Shown piece by piece: positions 53,837-62,254 of a DNA stretch of 64,000 nt (within the stretch, counting starts at the first letter, position 1; each line of letters begins with the position of its first letter). Location: NCBI GenBank assembly GCA_965204465.1, contig CBDBES010000002.1, forward strand, positions 1-64,000. The letters are read 5' to 3'. The position numbers and the translations under genes were made by a program. Below the pieces are notes generated by a model. The model ran no database searches. It had not been told where the DNA came from and saw nothing but the letters and a program-made list of their open reading frames with translations. This DNA comes from CBDBES01 sp965204465. Lineage in GTDB: Bacteria > Spirochaetota > Leptospiria > Turneriellales > CBDBES01.

Positions 53837-55410
53837 TTTTGTTGAACAATAAGAATTTTTCCAGCATTTCCTACAAATATGTATTCATTATTGTTATAAG
53901 AAACATCATTCCATAATGCATTAAGGTTATCGTCAATAGTTTGAGCAGCCAAGATCGTCCAGGAATCTTCAGCACCGCTCTCTGAAAAAGCCACAAAGTC
54001 ATCGCCCGCTAATACATATCTATTATTCAAATAACGTACATTCTGCGCTGTTCTGGCAATACCTACAAAAACCGTAAAAACATATTCTGTCCATCCTCCT
54101 GTACCTGTAGCAGAAATAAAAAATCCTCCAGGACTAGTAATGGCCATAAGTCCTCCTGGACTACCATAAGCCATTGAAATAAATCGATCATTATCAGAGT
54201 CTACAGTATTCACCATCCAGGTTGCTCCATTATCTGTTGAATGTGCAATTTTACCATCATTTCCCGCAACGAAAAATGTATTATTTGCAAAAACAGAAGA
54301 AAAAAAGCTCCCTGATTCCCCGGTATCAACTTCAGTAAAATCAGTGCTATTGCCATCTGCATAGGCAATGTTTCGAGAGTTGCGGGCTATAATATAACGA
54401 CCACTTGATGCGGGGTTAAAGGCAATAGATTCCCAATTTCCACCAGAAGGGTTTCCACCGACTTGAAGTTTAGAATGGGTCCATGATGTTTGCCCAGCGT
54501 CGGAACGGCTTAATCTACCATTATCACCAATAGCACTGAATTTACTATCTGCATAAATGATCTGTTCTAATGGCTCTCCTGCACTGATATTTTGCGTCCA
54601 TGTTCTTCCTGCGTCAGTAGAATAATATCCAATGCCAATATTACCACTTGTATTAATCCCAACGGCGACAAAAGTACCTCCACCATAGGCAATACTACGC
54701 AAATTGTGCGTTCCCGCACTTGGTATAGTAACTTGCCTGATTACGGTATATGGTTCTGCTGCTGTGACAATAATATCAACTTCATCTGGTGAAGAATCTA
54801 TGGTCCCATCATTGACGATGAGTTCAAAGGTATACGTTCCTACGGCAGTAGGGGTGAACGTAGGCGAAGCAGCTGTAGCGGAAGACAGAGCATCGTTAGC
54901 CGGGTTACCACTTTTAGCAGTCCAGCTATAAGTTAAAGTATCACTATCTGCATCAGTAGAGGCACTGCCATCCAGAGTAACGAGAGTATTAACAGTAACG
55001 TTTTGATCACTCCCTGCATTGGCAACGGGAGCACTATTTGTATTAGGATCATTGACTGTAATGACTACTTCATCTGGTGAAGAATCTATGGTCCCATCAT
55101 TGACGATGAGTTCAAAGGTATACGTTCCTACGGCAGTAGGGGTGAACGTAGGCGAAGCAGCTGTAGCGGAAGACAGAGCATCGTTAGCCGGGTTACCACT
55201 TTTAGCAGTCCAGCTATAAGTTAAAGTATCACTATCTGCATCAGTAGAGGCACTGCCATCCAGAGTAACGAGAGTATTAATATTAATGGTTTGATCGCTT
55301 CCGGCATTGGCAACGGGAACGGTATTTTCATCTTCTGTTTCTGTGCATCCAGATAAAAAAACCAGAATCAGAATCAGATTTAATATAGATTTGGTACTTA
55401 TTCTTATCAT
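53833..55410 (-). CDS. Lipoprotein with two near-identical PKD-type domains and a BNR-like propeller
   Basis: 525 residues from ATG 55410; ATG 55428 would lie upstream of the likely -10 box. Signal SILNLILILVFLSGC, lipid cysteine about 22. Two PKD-like domains follow (APVANAGSDQNVTVNTLVTL, DGSASTDADSDTLTYSWTAK, VGTYTFELIVNDGTIDSSPD), sharing 70 identical residues. The remaining about 320 residues are a beta-propeller of sialidase/photosystem-stability type repeats (SIAYGGGTFVAVGIN, GYYSTDAGRTWTQNIS, GNDGKIAHSTDNGATW, NNEYIFVGNAGKILIV). Such proteins bind surfaces or ligands; no catalytic residues are evident. Confidence 0.75.
   Translation of the reverse strand: MIRISTKSILNLILILVFLSGCTETEDENTVPVANAGSDQTININTLVTLDGSASTDADSDTLTYSWTAKSGNPANDALSSATAASPTFTPTAVGTYTFELIVNDGTIDSSPDEVVITVNDPNTNSAPVANAGSDQNVTVNTLVTLDGSASTDADSDTLTYSWTAKSGNPANDALSSATAASPTFTPTAVGTYTFELIVNDGTIDSSPDEVDIIVTAAEPYTVIRQVTIPSAGTHNLRSIAYGGGTFVAVGINTSGNIGIGYYSTDAGRTWTQNISAGEPLEQIIYADSKFSAIGDNGRLSRSDAGQTSWTHSKLQVGGNPSGGNWESIAFNPASSGRYIIARNSRNIAYADGNSTDFTEVDTGESGSFFSSVFANNTFFVAGNDGKIAHSTDNGATWMVNTVDSDNDRFISMAYGSPGGLMAITSPGGFFISATGTGGWTEYVFTVFVGIARTAQNVRYLNNRYVLAGDDFVAFSESGAEDSWTILAAQTIDDNLNALWNDVSYNNNEYIFVGNAGKILIVQQN
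54781..55279 (-). repeat. Perfect 211-bp direct duplication inside the PKD lipoprotein gene
   Basis: Bases 54781-54991 and 55069-55279 are identical, at a period of 288 bases (96 codons). The 77 bases between copies are diverged. Synonymous positions have not drifted, so the duplication or a conversion event is recent. Confidence 0.9.
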
Positions 55411-55418
55411 AATGGCGG

Positions 55419-55447
55419 TTGATAGCATAAATACGTTGGTTTGTCAA
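55419..55447 (-). promoter_or_regulatory. Probable promoter of the PKD lipoprotein gene
   Basis: Minus strand GCTTGACA with TTGACA at 55447-55442, 17 bases, TATCAA at 55424-55419. This would give an almost leaderless transcript starting near ATG 55410. Confidence 0.4.
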
Positions 55448-55913
55448 GCTTTTTTTTGTGTATCCGAAAAAAGGAGCCTGTGCCTCAACACAGAAGAATA
55501 ATTTACTACGAAGACATCTTCATGATCATATCCTGTTTTAAATCGAAAGCCGAAATTGGGATATATCTTCAGGCGCAAGAATATTTCCCAACAATATAGA
55601 ATACCCGAAAAAACAGCCATACAAAGCGCTATGCCCTTCAGGAGCCATTAGAGAGGGTTCAGGCGGATACTGTGAACTTCCATGCAAAGTAGCGGGTTTT
55701 TTCACCCTACGGGCACAGGTCTTTTTTCTTCATGTGAACACTCCTTATCTATGGTTCCGAGTGTCCACTTTTTTGGGGTAAGGTCAATCGTGTTTTGCAT
55801 CCCAAACCGCTCGCCTGCTTGCCAAAGTAAGCTAAAAATGGGGGGTATACATAAAAACGGAATAGCATTCCAATTAATGAATGAAGTTCATAAAGAAATG
55901 GGTAGCAAAGTTG
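55448..55913. other. Intergenic region with repeat fragments
   Basis: No convincing gene. One arm of repeat family B lies at 55697-55725. GAGTGTCCACTTTTTTGGGG (about 55758-55777) resembles the end of an IS3-type element, but no mate is seen. A block AAAAACGGAATAGCATTCCA (55853-55872) recurs at 11963-11982. Short plus-strand frames (for example DIFMIISCFKSKAEIGIYLQ near 55511-55570) look coding-like but are broken. Confidence 0.5.
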
Positions 55914-56564
55914 CTATAGATATCGCAAATAGAGCTTTATCCATTGCTGAATTTGATTTATTGTTTTATCTGGTAATTTTTTCTCATATTTTATGACCTT
56001 GTTCTCTGCTTGCTGTATTTCTTTTTTTTGAAAACCTAAATTAAAAAGCACTTCTTCCACTTGATCTATAAAAGAGACTTCTTGTTCATCTTTTATTTTC
56101 ATTTTGCTTTCATTATTATTTAGTGGCTTAACCGAAAATATTTTTTTCAATTCATTTAGTTTTTTTATTTTTTGGTTTGACTCGAATAATATTTTTTCAG
56201 ATTTATTCTTACCTATTTTAGGGACTTTCATTAAATGATCAAAATCATTATTTTCTATGGAGGATATGAATTTATTCGCCCCCATTGTAGAAATAATATT
56301 AGAGGCTAATTGTGGCCCAATTCCTTGTAAATTTCTAATAAAGTCAAATAGTTCTCTTTCTTCTTCAGATAAAAATCCATAGATCAACTGATCATTTTCC
56401 CGATAGATGACCCGTGTATAAATGAATACATTCTGGTTTTCTAATTCCTGTAGTTTCTCATAAGTTGTTAATGAGATGTGAATTCCATATCCTACTCCAT
56501 TTACATCCATAAAAGCATGTAATGGCTTTACTTTTAGTAATTTACCTTGCAAAGAAGTTATCAT
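55914..56564 (-). CDS. ruvA: Holliday junction DNA helicase subunit RuvA
   Basis: 216 residues, slightly longer than the usual 200. RuvA forms the tetramer that binds four-way junctions and directs the RuvB motor. Domain I begins MITSLQGKLLKVKPLHAFMD with DVNGVGYGIHIS; domain II has the helix-hairpin-helix motifs LQGIGPQLASNIISTMG and VPKIGKNKSEKILFE; the C-terminal RuvB-contacting domain has VEEVLFNLGFQKKEIQQAEN. It starts one base after the OmpA-like gene stop and is the last of three overlapping minus-strand genes. ruvB and ruvC are not in the window. Confidence 0.93.
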   Translation of the reverse strand: MITSLQGKLLKVKPLHAFMDVNGVGYGIHISLTTYEKLQELENQNVFIYTRVIYRENDQLIYGFLSEEERELFDFIRNLQGIGPQLASNIISTMGANKFISSIENNDFDHLMKVPKIGKNKSEKILFESNQKIKKLNELKKIFSVKPLNNNESKMKIKDEQEVSFIDQVEEVLFNLGFQKKEIQQAENKVIKYEKKLPDKTINQIQQWIKLYLRYL

Positions 56565-56565
56565 A

Positions 56566-57801
56566 CTATTTGAGTATCTTGAATTCTGTTCTACGATTTA
56601 GAATATCAAATTCTTTACCAATCTTATCTATCACTGGTTTACGCTTACCTTCGCCTTTAATCCTAAGACGCTTTTTGTTCGTTCCTTTTGAGACAAGATA
56701 TTTCATAACGGAAGCCGCTCTTTTTTTACTTAGTTTTAAGTTGAATTCATCAGAACCATGTAGGTCTGTATGTCCTATGATCTCTAATTTTATTGTGGGA
56801 TTTTTTTTAAGAAACTTTGCCAACGCATCTAAATATTCAAAAGATCTTTCTTTTAGCTTATGAGAATTATAATCAAAATAAATAGCCCTGGTTTCAAAAT
56901 CATCCTTTTTTTGAAAAATATAGGTAGAATAGATATCAAATCCGCCCTCCCCTCCTTTTCTGTTTGAACTTATCAGAAAGTTTTGACCCTGTCCTGAAAT
57001 AAAGACGTCATTTCCTTCGGAGTTGACCTTCTTTCCCAGATTTACTGGCTTACCAAATTGGCTATCCCGGAAAGGGATAAAATAAATATCCCATCCTCCC
57101 CATCCACCTGGCCTTTGCGATGAAAAATAGAAACCTTTACCATTTTCGGCTTCTACCAAAGCGGTTTCCTGAAAGCCAGAGTTTATGGCTTTAGGTAGCA
57201 TCCTTGGTTTTTGGAATATACCATTTTTAAGTTCAGATTTTAAAAGGGATGAATTTTTCATATTTCCAAAGGGCCAGGATGTATAGTATAAGAAATTACC
57301 ATCTTTGCTCAGGCTGGGGGCTTTTTCATGATCTGCTGTATTCACCTTACCGGGTAATTTCTTAGGAACAGCCCATCTATTATTTATATTATATGAGTAA
57401 TAGATATCATAAGAGACTCTTATTTTACCCGTAATATTTGATCTCTTTTCAAAGCTACCATCTCTGTCAGAAGAAAATACCAACAATTTGCCATCGAATG
57501 AAATGAATGGAGTTTCATCATTATAAGGTGAATTCAAGATATGCACGGGAATAGGTTCCCCCCATTTATTTTTCTTGAAATCAAAATAAGAGATATAGAT
57601 GTCTTGGTAAGGACTACTTTTCTTAGAATTGAACATCATATAAGAACCATCTGGAGCCAGGCAAGGCGAAAATTCATTGGTGCTTGTATTAATGGGTTTA
57701 CCAATATTCTTTAACTTATTAGATATGCTTAGATCGTTCAGTGGATACAGAGTAGAAAACAATAAAAAATAATGAAGATACCTGTGTTTTAAAAGTCTCA
57801 T
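56566..57801 (-). CDS. PD40 beta-propeller and OmpA-domain envelope protein
   Basis: 411 residues. N-terminal hydrophobic signal, five WD40-like PD40 repeats (FSPCLAPDGSYMMFNSKK, ETPFISFDGKLLVFSSDRDG, KAPSLSKDGNFLYYTSWPFG, GKGFYFSSQRPGGWGGWDIY, NFLISSNRKGGEGGFDIY) and a C-terminal OmpA domain (about 300-411): YFDYNSHKLKERSFEYLDAL, LEIIGHTDLHGSDEFNLKLS and KKRAASVMKYLVSKGTNKKR. The OmpA part binds peptidoglycan diaminopimelate through its conserved D and R. The fusion suggests an outer-membrane-to-wall link. Overlaps the preceding beta-helix gene by 4 bases. Confidence 0.87.
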   Translation of the reverse strand: MRLLKHRYLHYFLLFSTLYPLNDLSISNKLKNIGKPINTSTNEFSPCLAPDGSYMMFNSKKSSPYQDIYISYFDFKKNKWGEPIPVHILNSPYNDETPFISFDGKLLVFSSDRDGSFEKRSNITGKIRVSYDIYYSYNINNRWAVPKKLPGKVNTADHEKAPSLSKDGNFLYYTSWPFGNMKNSSLLKSELKNGIFQKPRMLPKAINSGFQETALVEAENGKGFYFSSQRPGGWGGWDIYFIPFRDSQFGKPVNLGKKVNSEGNDVFISGQGQNFLISSNRKGGEGGFDIYSTYIFQKKDDFETRAIYFDYNSHKLKERSFEYLDALAKFLKKNPTIKLEIIGHTDLHGSDEFNLKLSKKRAASVMKYLVSKGTNKKRLRIKGEGKRKPVIDKIGKEFDILNRRTEFKILK

Positions 57802-58823
57802 AATGGATCTGCCTTATCAACCTTAGAAGGATGAATCTTCTTTAACATATTTAAGATCAATTGATCTGGTTTTTGACCACGCCTTCGCATAATAAACTTA
57901 ATATCTTTTATAAAGCGATCATGATCATAAATGGTTGGCTTACCCCCCCAAAAAAAAGGCGGATAATATTTTTGATTGGAGACTCCATGGTGTAGATTAA
58001 CGGCTATGTCTATGATCGTACCTGTATTCAACATAGTGCCTATGGCTGTCTTGGAAAAATCGCCTATAATGCTTCCAAATTTCTGAACATTTGTCTGAAA
58101 AGACCGCCCTTGGTATTCTATTTGGATCATTCCATAATTATTCTTCAAATTTGAAGTGGTTGTTAATGCACCCAGGTTCACCCAGTCACCAATAATAGAA
58201 TGTCCTAAAAAGCCTTCATGATTCTTATTCGTATAATTCCCGATCAAACAAGAATTGATTTCGCCTCCCAGACGACATTCCATCCCGATACTGGATACGC
58301 TAATATTGACATGATTTAATTTGGTTTGTGGGCCAATGTATAAAGGTCCCTTTAGATGGCAAAAAGGGGAAATAGTAACTCCTTCATCAATCACAATGGG
58401 GCCTTCTGTGGCATCTAAAACACTTGGATTAGAAATTTGGACTCCTTTAGAGATCCATATATCTTTGGGGTCTCCTTCTATTGGAAAATGATGATCCTTA
58501 ACCCAGGGATATTCATCTCTATTTAAAAACTTTATATCTTCCATAAATTGGTCTATAAATCCATATAGAAGATCAGATGGCCTGAATGCATTTTCTTCCG
58601 ATCTTATTATTTCTATTTGTAATTCATTTGTATCCAATTCCTTTTTCAGAAAGTCTCTATAAAATTCTATATCCCTACTACCCTTTATTTTAATTACAGT
58701 AGAATATTTTTTCAAAAGACTTCTTTTTAAGGGAGAGAATATCCCATTTCTAAATAAAAAAGATGGTCTTAGTCTAAAAATTGGATCCAGAGAAGATTCA
58801 TAAGTATCTTGCAAGAATAACAT
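57798..58823 (-). CDS. GlmU-like left-handed beta-helix protein (NTP_transf_4-like)
   Basis: 341 residues. The first about 130 residues recall the degenerate nucleotidyltransferase domain of GlmU-like proteins (LDPIFRLRPSFLFRNGIFSP) without the GxGTRL nucleotide loop. From about residue 135 hexapeptide repeats form a left-handed beta-helix: VLDATEGPIVIDEGVTISPF, CHLKGPLYIGPQTKLNHVNI, IGDWVNLGALTTTSNLKNNY and IIGDFSKTAIGTMLNTGT. This matches the UDP-sugar acyltransferase half of GlmU-like proteins of Bacteroidetes and spirochaetes. The catalytic histidine and exact substrate are not clear. First of three coupled genes with the OmpA protein and ruvA. Confidence 0.65.
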   Translation of the reverse strand: MLFLQDTYESSLDPIFRLRPSFLFRNGIFSPLKRSLLKKYSTVIKIKGSRDIEFYRDFLKKELDTNELQIEIIRSEENAFRPSDLLYGFIDQFMEDIKFLNRDEYPWVKDHHFPIEGDPKDIWISKGVQISNPSVLDATEGPIVIDEGVTISPFCHLKGPLYIGPQTKLNHVNISVSSIGMECRLGGEINSCLIGNYTNKNHEGFLGHSIIGDWVNLGALTTTSNLKNNYGMIQIEYQGRSFQTNVQKFGSIIGDFSKTAIGTMLNTGTIIDIAVNLHHGVSNQKYYPPFFWGGKPTIYDHDRFIKDIKFIMRRRGQKPDQLILNMLKKIHPSKVDKADPL

Positions 58824-58958
58824 GATCTACTTAAAAATTATACACTCACCAAAAATTTTATAAATATCTGTTTTGTCTATCCATTCATTTATATATATGT
58901 CTTTCAAATCTAATTCCCCTAATAATAAGGCTCTAATGGTCCATCAACAACTCTGATC

Positions 58959-59702
58959 TTATAAAGGAGTCACTAGTTTCAAAAAAGGATAAAAATAGTA
59001 AAAGAAAGAATTATTATTCATAAAAGAAAGCACAAATACCATTACTATCCCAGAGCCAAGCGGAAGCAATAGATTATCATCCAATATTCCATCCAAAGAA
59101 AATGCCTCAAGAATAAATGCCGAGATGGATCCAATGCCTAAAATGATCAATGGGTATAATTTTATCCCGGAAGAATCCCACAAAGAAAGCTCTGAATGAT
59201 ATTCTGCTGATCCACTTACGAATGCAAGAAAAATGGTTCCGATCAAAAAAGAAAGTATGATGCCTCCAAGAGCACCTTCCAGACTCTTGTTATTAAACAA
59301 CCTCTTCCTGCCATATTTACTACCAATATAGGCTGCGAATGGATCACCTAATATTAGAAAGAGCATTGCCAACACCGCTATTTCTTTAGGAAAAAAGCCG
59401 ACTAAGATAGCGTTGGCAAATAAAAATTGTGGAATAGAACTATAGGAGTGATGTTCAGAAGATTTCATTAAATTTTTAAAATATTGAACATATTTCTTTT
59501 GTATTGCAGGAAATTTTAAGCGCAATGAATCTAATGTAAAAGCAAAGATAACCAGCCCTATCAGAATGTAAAAGCCAATAGATCGGTTATTATCCTGAAA
59601 TAGATTCATATTCCCCATTTCAAATACATCAAAAAAAAGACAAAATGGAATGACCAAAGCGGTTGAATGAAATATTTTTCTACGAAAAAGAAATGTATTC
59701 AT
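58959..59702 (-). CDS. CTP-dependent lipid kinase, dolichol kinase/SEC59-VTE5-like
   Basis: 247 residues with six or seven hydrophobic segments. The signature of the family is clear: ILGDPFAAYIGSKYGRKRLF, NNKSLEGALGGIILSFLIGT, then LEAFSLDGILDDNLLLPLGS. Members phosphorylate dolichol, phytol or diacylglycerol with CTP. The bacterial substrate is uncertain; undecaprenol or diacylglycerol are candidates. Annotated in related genomes as phosphatidate cytidylyltransferase-like. Divergent from lgt across 133 bases. Confidence 0.8.
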   Translation of the reverse strand: MNTFLFRRKIFHSTALVIPFCLFFDVFEMGNMNLFQDNNRSIGFYILIGLVIFAFTLDSLRLKFPAIQKKYVQYFKNLMKSSEHHSYSSIPQFLFANAILVGFFPKEIAVLAMLFLILGDPFAAYIGSKYGRKRLFNNKSLEGALGGIILSFLIGTIFLAFVSGSAEYHSELSLWDSSGIKLYPLIILGIGSISAFILEAFSLDGILDDNLLLPLGSGIVMVFVLSFMNNNSFFYYFYPFLKLVTPL

Positions 59703-59744
59703 AATTTTAACGATTACTCAATCATTATATATATCTTTTAGAGC

Positions 59745-59772
59745 TTGACAACACTTTTTCTATTTGTAAACT
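59745..59772 (+). promoter_or_regulatory. Probable sigma-70-type promoter of lgt
   Basis: GCTTGACA with TTGACA at 59745-59750, 16 bases, TAAACT at 59767-59772. Transcription would start near 59779. Confidence 0.55.
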
Positions 59773-59835
59773 AGCCTATGTTATATTTGTATAGCTGGTG
59801 TATATATTTCAAACCCCTTTTTGAGTAGTTACCCT

Positions 59836-60714
59836 ATGTTTTTATCTATTGTTTTTCTATCTTTTTTAGGTTGTGAATATGATCACGGCTTCATTAAATT
59901 CTCTTTTTTGCCAGAATCATTAAGTTGGGTAAAGATATCCAGCTATGGTCTTGTATTGGCTATTACCTTTTTAGTTTGTAACATAGTCTTGCAGAAAGAA
60001 TGCAAACGCCTCAATTTGCCCACCAAAATAGCGGATAATATAATTATTTTAAGTATTGTAGGAGGCATTGCCGGGGCTAAATTATTCTATACACTGGAGA
60101 CATGGAATGAATGGTATGGCTTTTCATCTTTTATAGATAGATTCTTCTCTGGAGCAGGGCTTACCTGGTATGGAGGATTTCTTTTAGCAACCTTCTTTAT
60201 TTACCTTTATTCCAGACGCTTGAAATTCACATTCTTAGAAACATTTGATTTCTGTACACCCGCTCTTGCCATAGGATATGCCGTTGGAAGACTCTCTTGT
60301 TTTGTTTCGGGAGATGGCTGTTATGGAATAAAATGCCCTTATGATTGGCCAGTTCCTTTTGCGATGTCCTTCGAGTATGGGGCTAGCCGATGGCAAGATA
60401 TTATTGATAAATATGGGGATCCAAACGTAGTGGTGTATAATACTCCTTTATTTGAATCCTTATTTTCATTTGTATTATTTTTAATTTTTTGGCTCACTAG
60501 AAAAAAAACTCTATCTTCACCAGGGATTCGTTTTTTTATTTTTGTAGCGGCACATTCCGTGTTTCGTTTTTCTATAGAATTCATTCGTCTAAATCCAAAA
60601 GATGTATTTGGAATTACCCAAGCTCAATTTATTTCGATCATTTTATTCATTTTATCAGTCTCATTTTTAATTTTCTCTCAAAGACATATTTTTAGCAACC
60701 AAAAAGAAACTTGA
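59836..60714 (+). CDS. lgt: Prolipoprotein diacylglyceryl transferase
   Basis: 292 residues from ATG 59836; a TTG at 59821 would add five residues. Transfers diacylglycerol from phosphatidylglycerol to the lipobox cysteine, the first step of lipoprotein maturation, in the inner membrane. About seven spans. Motifs: YGLVLAITF, GGIAGAKLFYTLE, GAGLTWYGGFLLA and the Lgt signature in the variant GRLSCFVSGDGCYG instead of GRxGNFxxxE. FIEFIRLNPK-type tail residues FRFSIEFIRLNPKD are present. It supplies the enzyme needed by the many lipobox proteins in this window. Confidence 0.9.
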   Translation: MFLSIVFLSFLGCEYDHGFIKFSFLPESLSWVKISSYGLVLAITFLVCNIVLQKECKRLNLPTKIADNIIILSIVGGIAGAKLFYTLETWNEWYGFSSFIDRFFSGAGLTWYGGFLLATFFIYLYSRRLKFTFLETFDFCTPALAIGYAVGRLSCFVSGDGCYGIKCPYDWPVPFAMSFEYGASRWQDIIDKYGDPNVVVYNTPLFESLFSFVLFLIFWLTRKKTLSSPGIRFFIFVAAHSVFRFSIEFIRLNPKDVFGITQAQFISIILFILSVSFLIFSQRHIFSNQKET

Positions 60715-60723
60715 TCTACCAGA

Positions 60724-61536
60724 GTGGATAAATTTGATTTAAATAGGAAATATAATCAGACAATTGCAGAAGATAAGAAAAGAGTTTCTGCACTAGAAAA
60801 AGAAATTAGTATCCTAAAAAAAAGCTCTAAAAAAGATAAAAAAATATCCCCTTATTTTAGGTTAGGGATTGTGGGTAAACTGCTAGAAACAGTGAGCCTT
60901 CGCATAAAAATGAGTAATGAATCTAAAAGAATGCTGGGAGTCAAAAAAATGGGGATTTTGGATATAGCTAAGAAAGATATTTATAAAATTTTTAGCGAGC
61001 TGGAGCAGGTTGTTACATTAGAGATGGGAGAGTCTCTTGATTTTAATAGAAAACAGTTGGATGCCATTAAATTATTTAACCCTAAACAGAAGCTTAATTT
61101 ACATAAACATTTAAAGAAAAGTATTCAACAATTGATCCAGTCTTATGGAGAAAATACTAAATGGAAATGGTCTTTCCCGTATCTATGGGCCAAACTGGCA
61201 GTAGTCACTAAAAATATATATGATTTTAGAGAGGCACAAAAAAAAAGAGATCCCCGCTATGAATTTTTCTATGATCTACAAGAACATCTCCAGGCTATCA
61301 AGGATTCTCTTTTTTTCGCAGCTACTGAATATGCAAATAAGTTCAGATTATCTACCAAATCTCCCAGTGATATAATTTATGCGGTCAAATTATTAGAATA
61401 TCTTAAACGAGTCTGTATCATTACTGGTGATGATTTGTTGATGAAAAAATGCAAGTCAGGTATTGATTCTTATAGAGCCACCTTAGAAGCAGAAGAAAAG
61501 GAAAAAGAAAGAAAGAGAATAAGAATGAAAAAATAA
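60724..61536 (+). CDS. Unrecognised helical cytoplasmic protein
   Basis: 270 residues, no family recognised. Starts GTG 9 bases after the lgt stop; there is no alternative ATG before residue 64. Predominantly helical and highly charged: an N-terminal coiled coil (KKRVSALEKEISILKKSSKK), a middle with KWKWSFPYLWAKLAVVTKN and DLQEHLQAIKDSLFFAATEY, and a lysine/glutamate-rich tail. No signal peptide or membrane span. It is likely in one transcript with lgt and ends one base from the convergent TPR gene. Confidence 0.6.
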   Translation: MDKFDLNRKYNQTIAEDKKRVSALEKEISILKKSSKKDKKISPYFRLGIVGKLLETVSLRIKMSNESKRMLGVKKMGILDIAKKDIYKIFSELEQVVTLEMGESLDFNRKQLDAIKLFNPKQKLNLHKHLKKSIQQLIQSYGENTKWKWSFPYLWAKLAVVTKNIYDFREAQKKRDPRYEFFYDLQEHLQAIKDSLFFAATEYANKFRLSTKSPSDIIYAVKLLEYLKRVCIITGDDLLMKKCKSGIDSYRATLEAEEKEKERKRIRMKK

Positions 61537-62244
61537 TTACAATTCTTCATCTTCGAGTAATTCCTTTATTTTATTACTTTCTTTTGAATTTATATTACCT
61601 GCTTTTTTATCTTCATTTTCAGAGGAACTGGCTTCTAAAGGAGATCCCCCCAGCAAAAGGGCTTCGGAAAGGGGGATGCTGGAATTCATAGGAGGTATCT
61701 TGAAATTTGGATCTTCTAATAAAGAAATTACTTTTTTTATTTTATTATATTGAGGGTCCCCGGGGGCTTCTACCAGAAATTTCTTCCAGTATTCAATCGT
61801 ACTTTTTTTATCCCTCTCATATACCAGGGAAATATAACCCAATTGAAAAAGAACCATTACCATGGAGGGGTCTAAACGATAAGAAACTTCAAATGCCTTT
61901 TTGGCTTTCTGATCATTTTTTAGGGCCAAATAGCATTGACCCATTCTAAAATATTCTTTAGAAGGATCAGAGGTGTTATCTATTGCTTTTTGGTAATATT
62001 CTATGGAACGTTCATAATTCTTTTTAAATAAGAAAATATCTCCTAAAAGAGAAAGGGCCTTTGCATGATTAGGGTCAGAGATCAATACATTCATTAATTT
62101 TTCCCTTGCTAATGAAAATTTTTTTTCAAAGAAATATCTTTCTGCTTGTTTATATAGAGACTTTTCTTTTGTAGAAGCCCCTGGGGACTCAAAAAAAATA
62201 AAATAAAATAATAGAAAAGGAATACATACTTTTTTAGACATCAT
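61537..62244 (-). CDS. Secreted tetratricopeptide-repeat protein
   Basis: 235 residues. A short signal-like N-terminus (VCIPFLLFYFIFFESPGAST) is followed by about four TPR units: KQAERYFFEKKFSLAREKLM, AKALSLLGDIFLFKKNYERS, EYFRMGQCYLALKNDQKAKK and MVLFQLGYISLVYERDKKST. A disordered acidic tail ends NKIKELLEDEEL. It is probably a periplasmic scaffold. It starts 10 bases after the stop of the LysM-M23 gene on the same strand, so they form an operon. Confidence 0.75.
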   Translation of the reverse strand: MMSKKVCIPFLLFYFIFFESPGASTKEKSLYKQAERYFFEKKFSLAREKLMNVLISDPNHAKALSLLGDIFLFKKNYERSIEYYQKAIDNTSDPSKEYFRMGQCYLALKNDQKAKKAFEVSYRLDPSMVMVLFQLGYISLVYERDKKSTIEYWKKFLVEAPGDPQYNKIKKVISLLEDPNFKIPPMNSSIPLSEALLLGGSPLEASSSENEDKKAGNINSKESNKIKELLEDEEL

Positions 62245-62254
62245 TTTAATTGAT

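Noticed and set aside
55758..55777. Possible IS3-type terminus
   Set aside because: GAGTGTCCACTTTTTTGGGG resembles the end of such elements, but no second end, transposase remnant or target duplication was found nearby.
55682..55996. Open frame of 104 codons upstream of ruvA on the plus strand
   Set aside because: It runs through repeat family B and into the 3' end of ruvA on the other strand. The first half is repeat sequence and there is no ribosome site.
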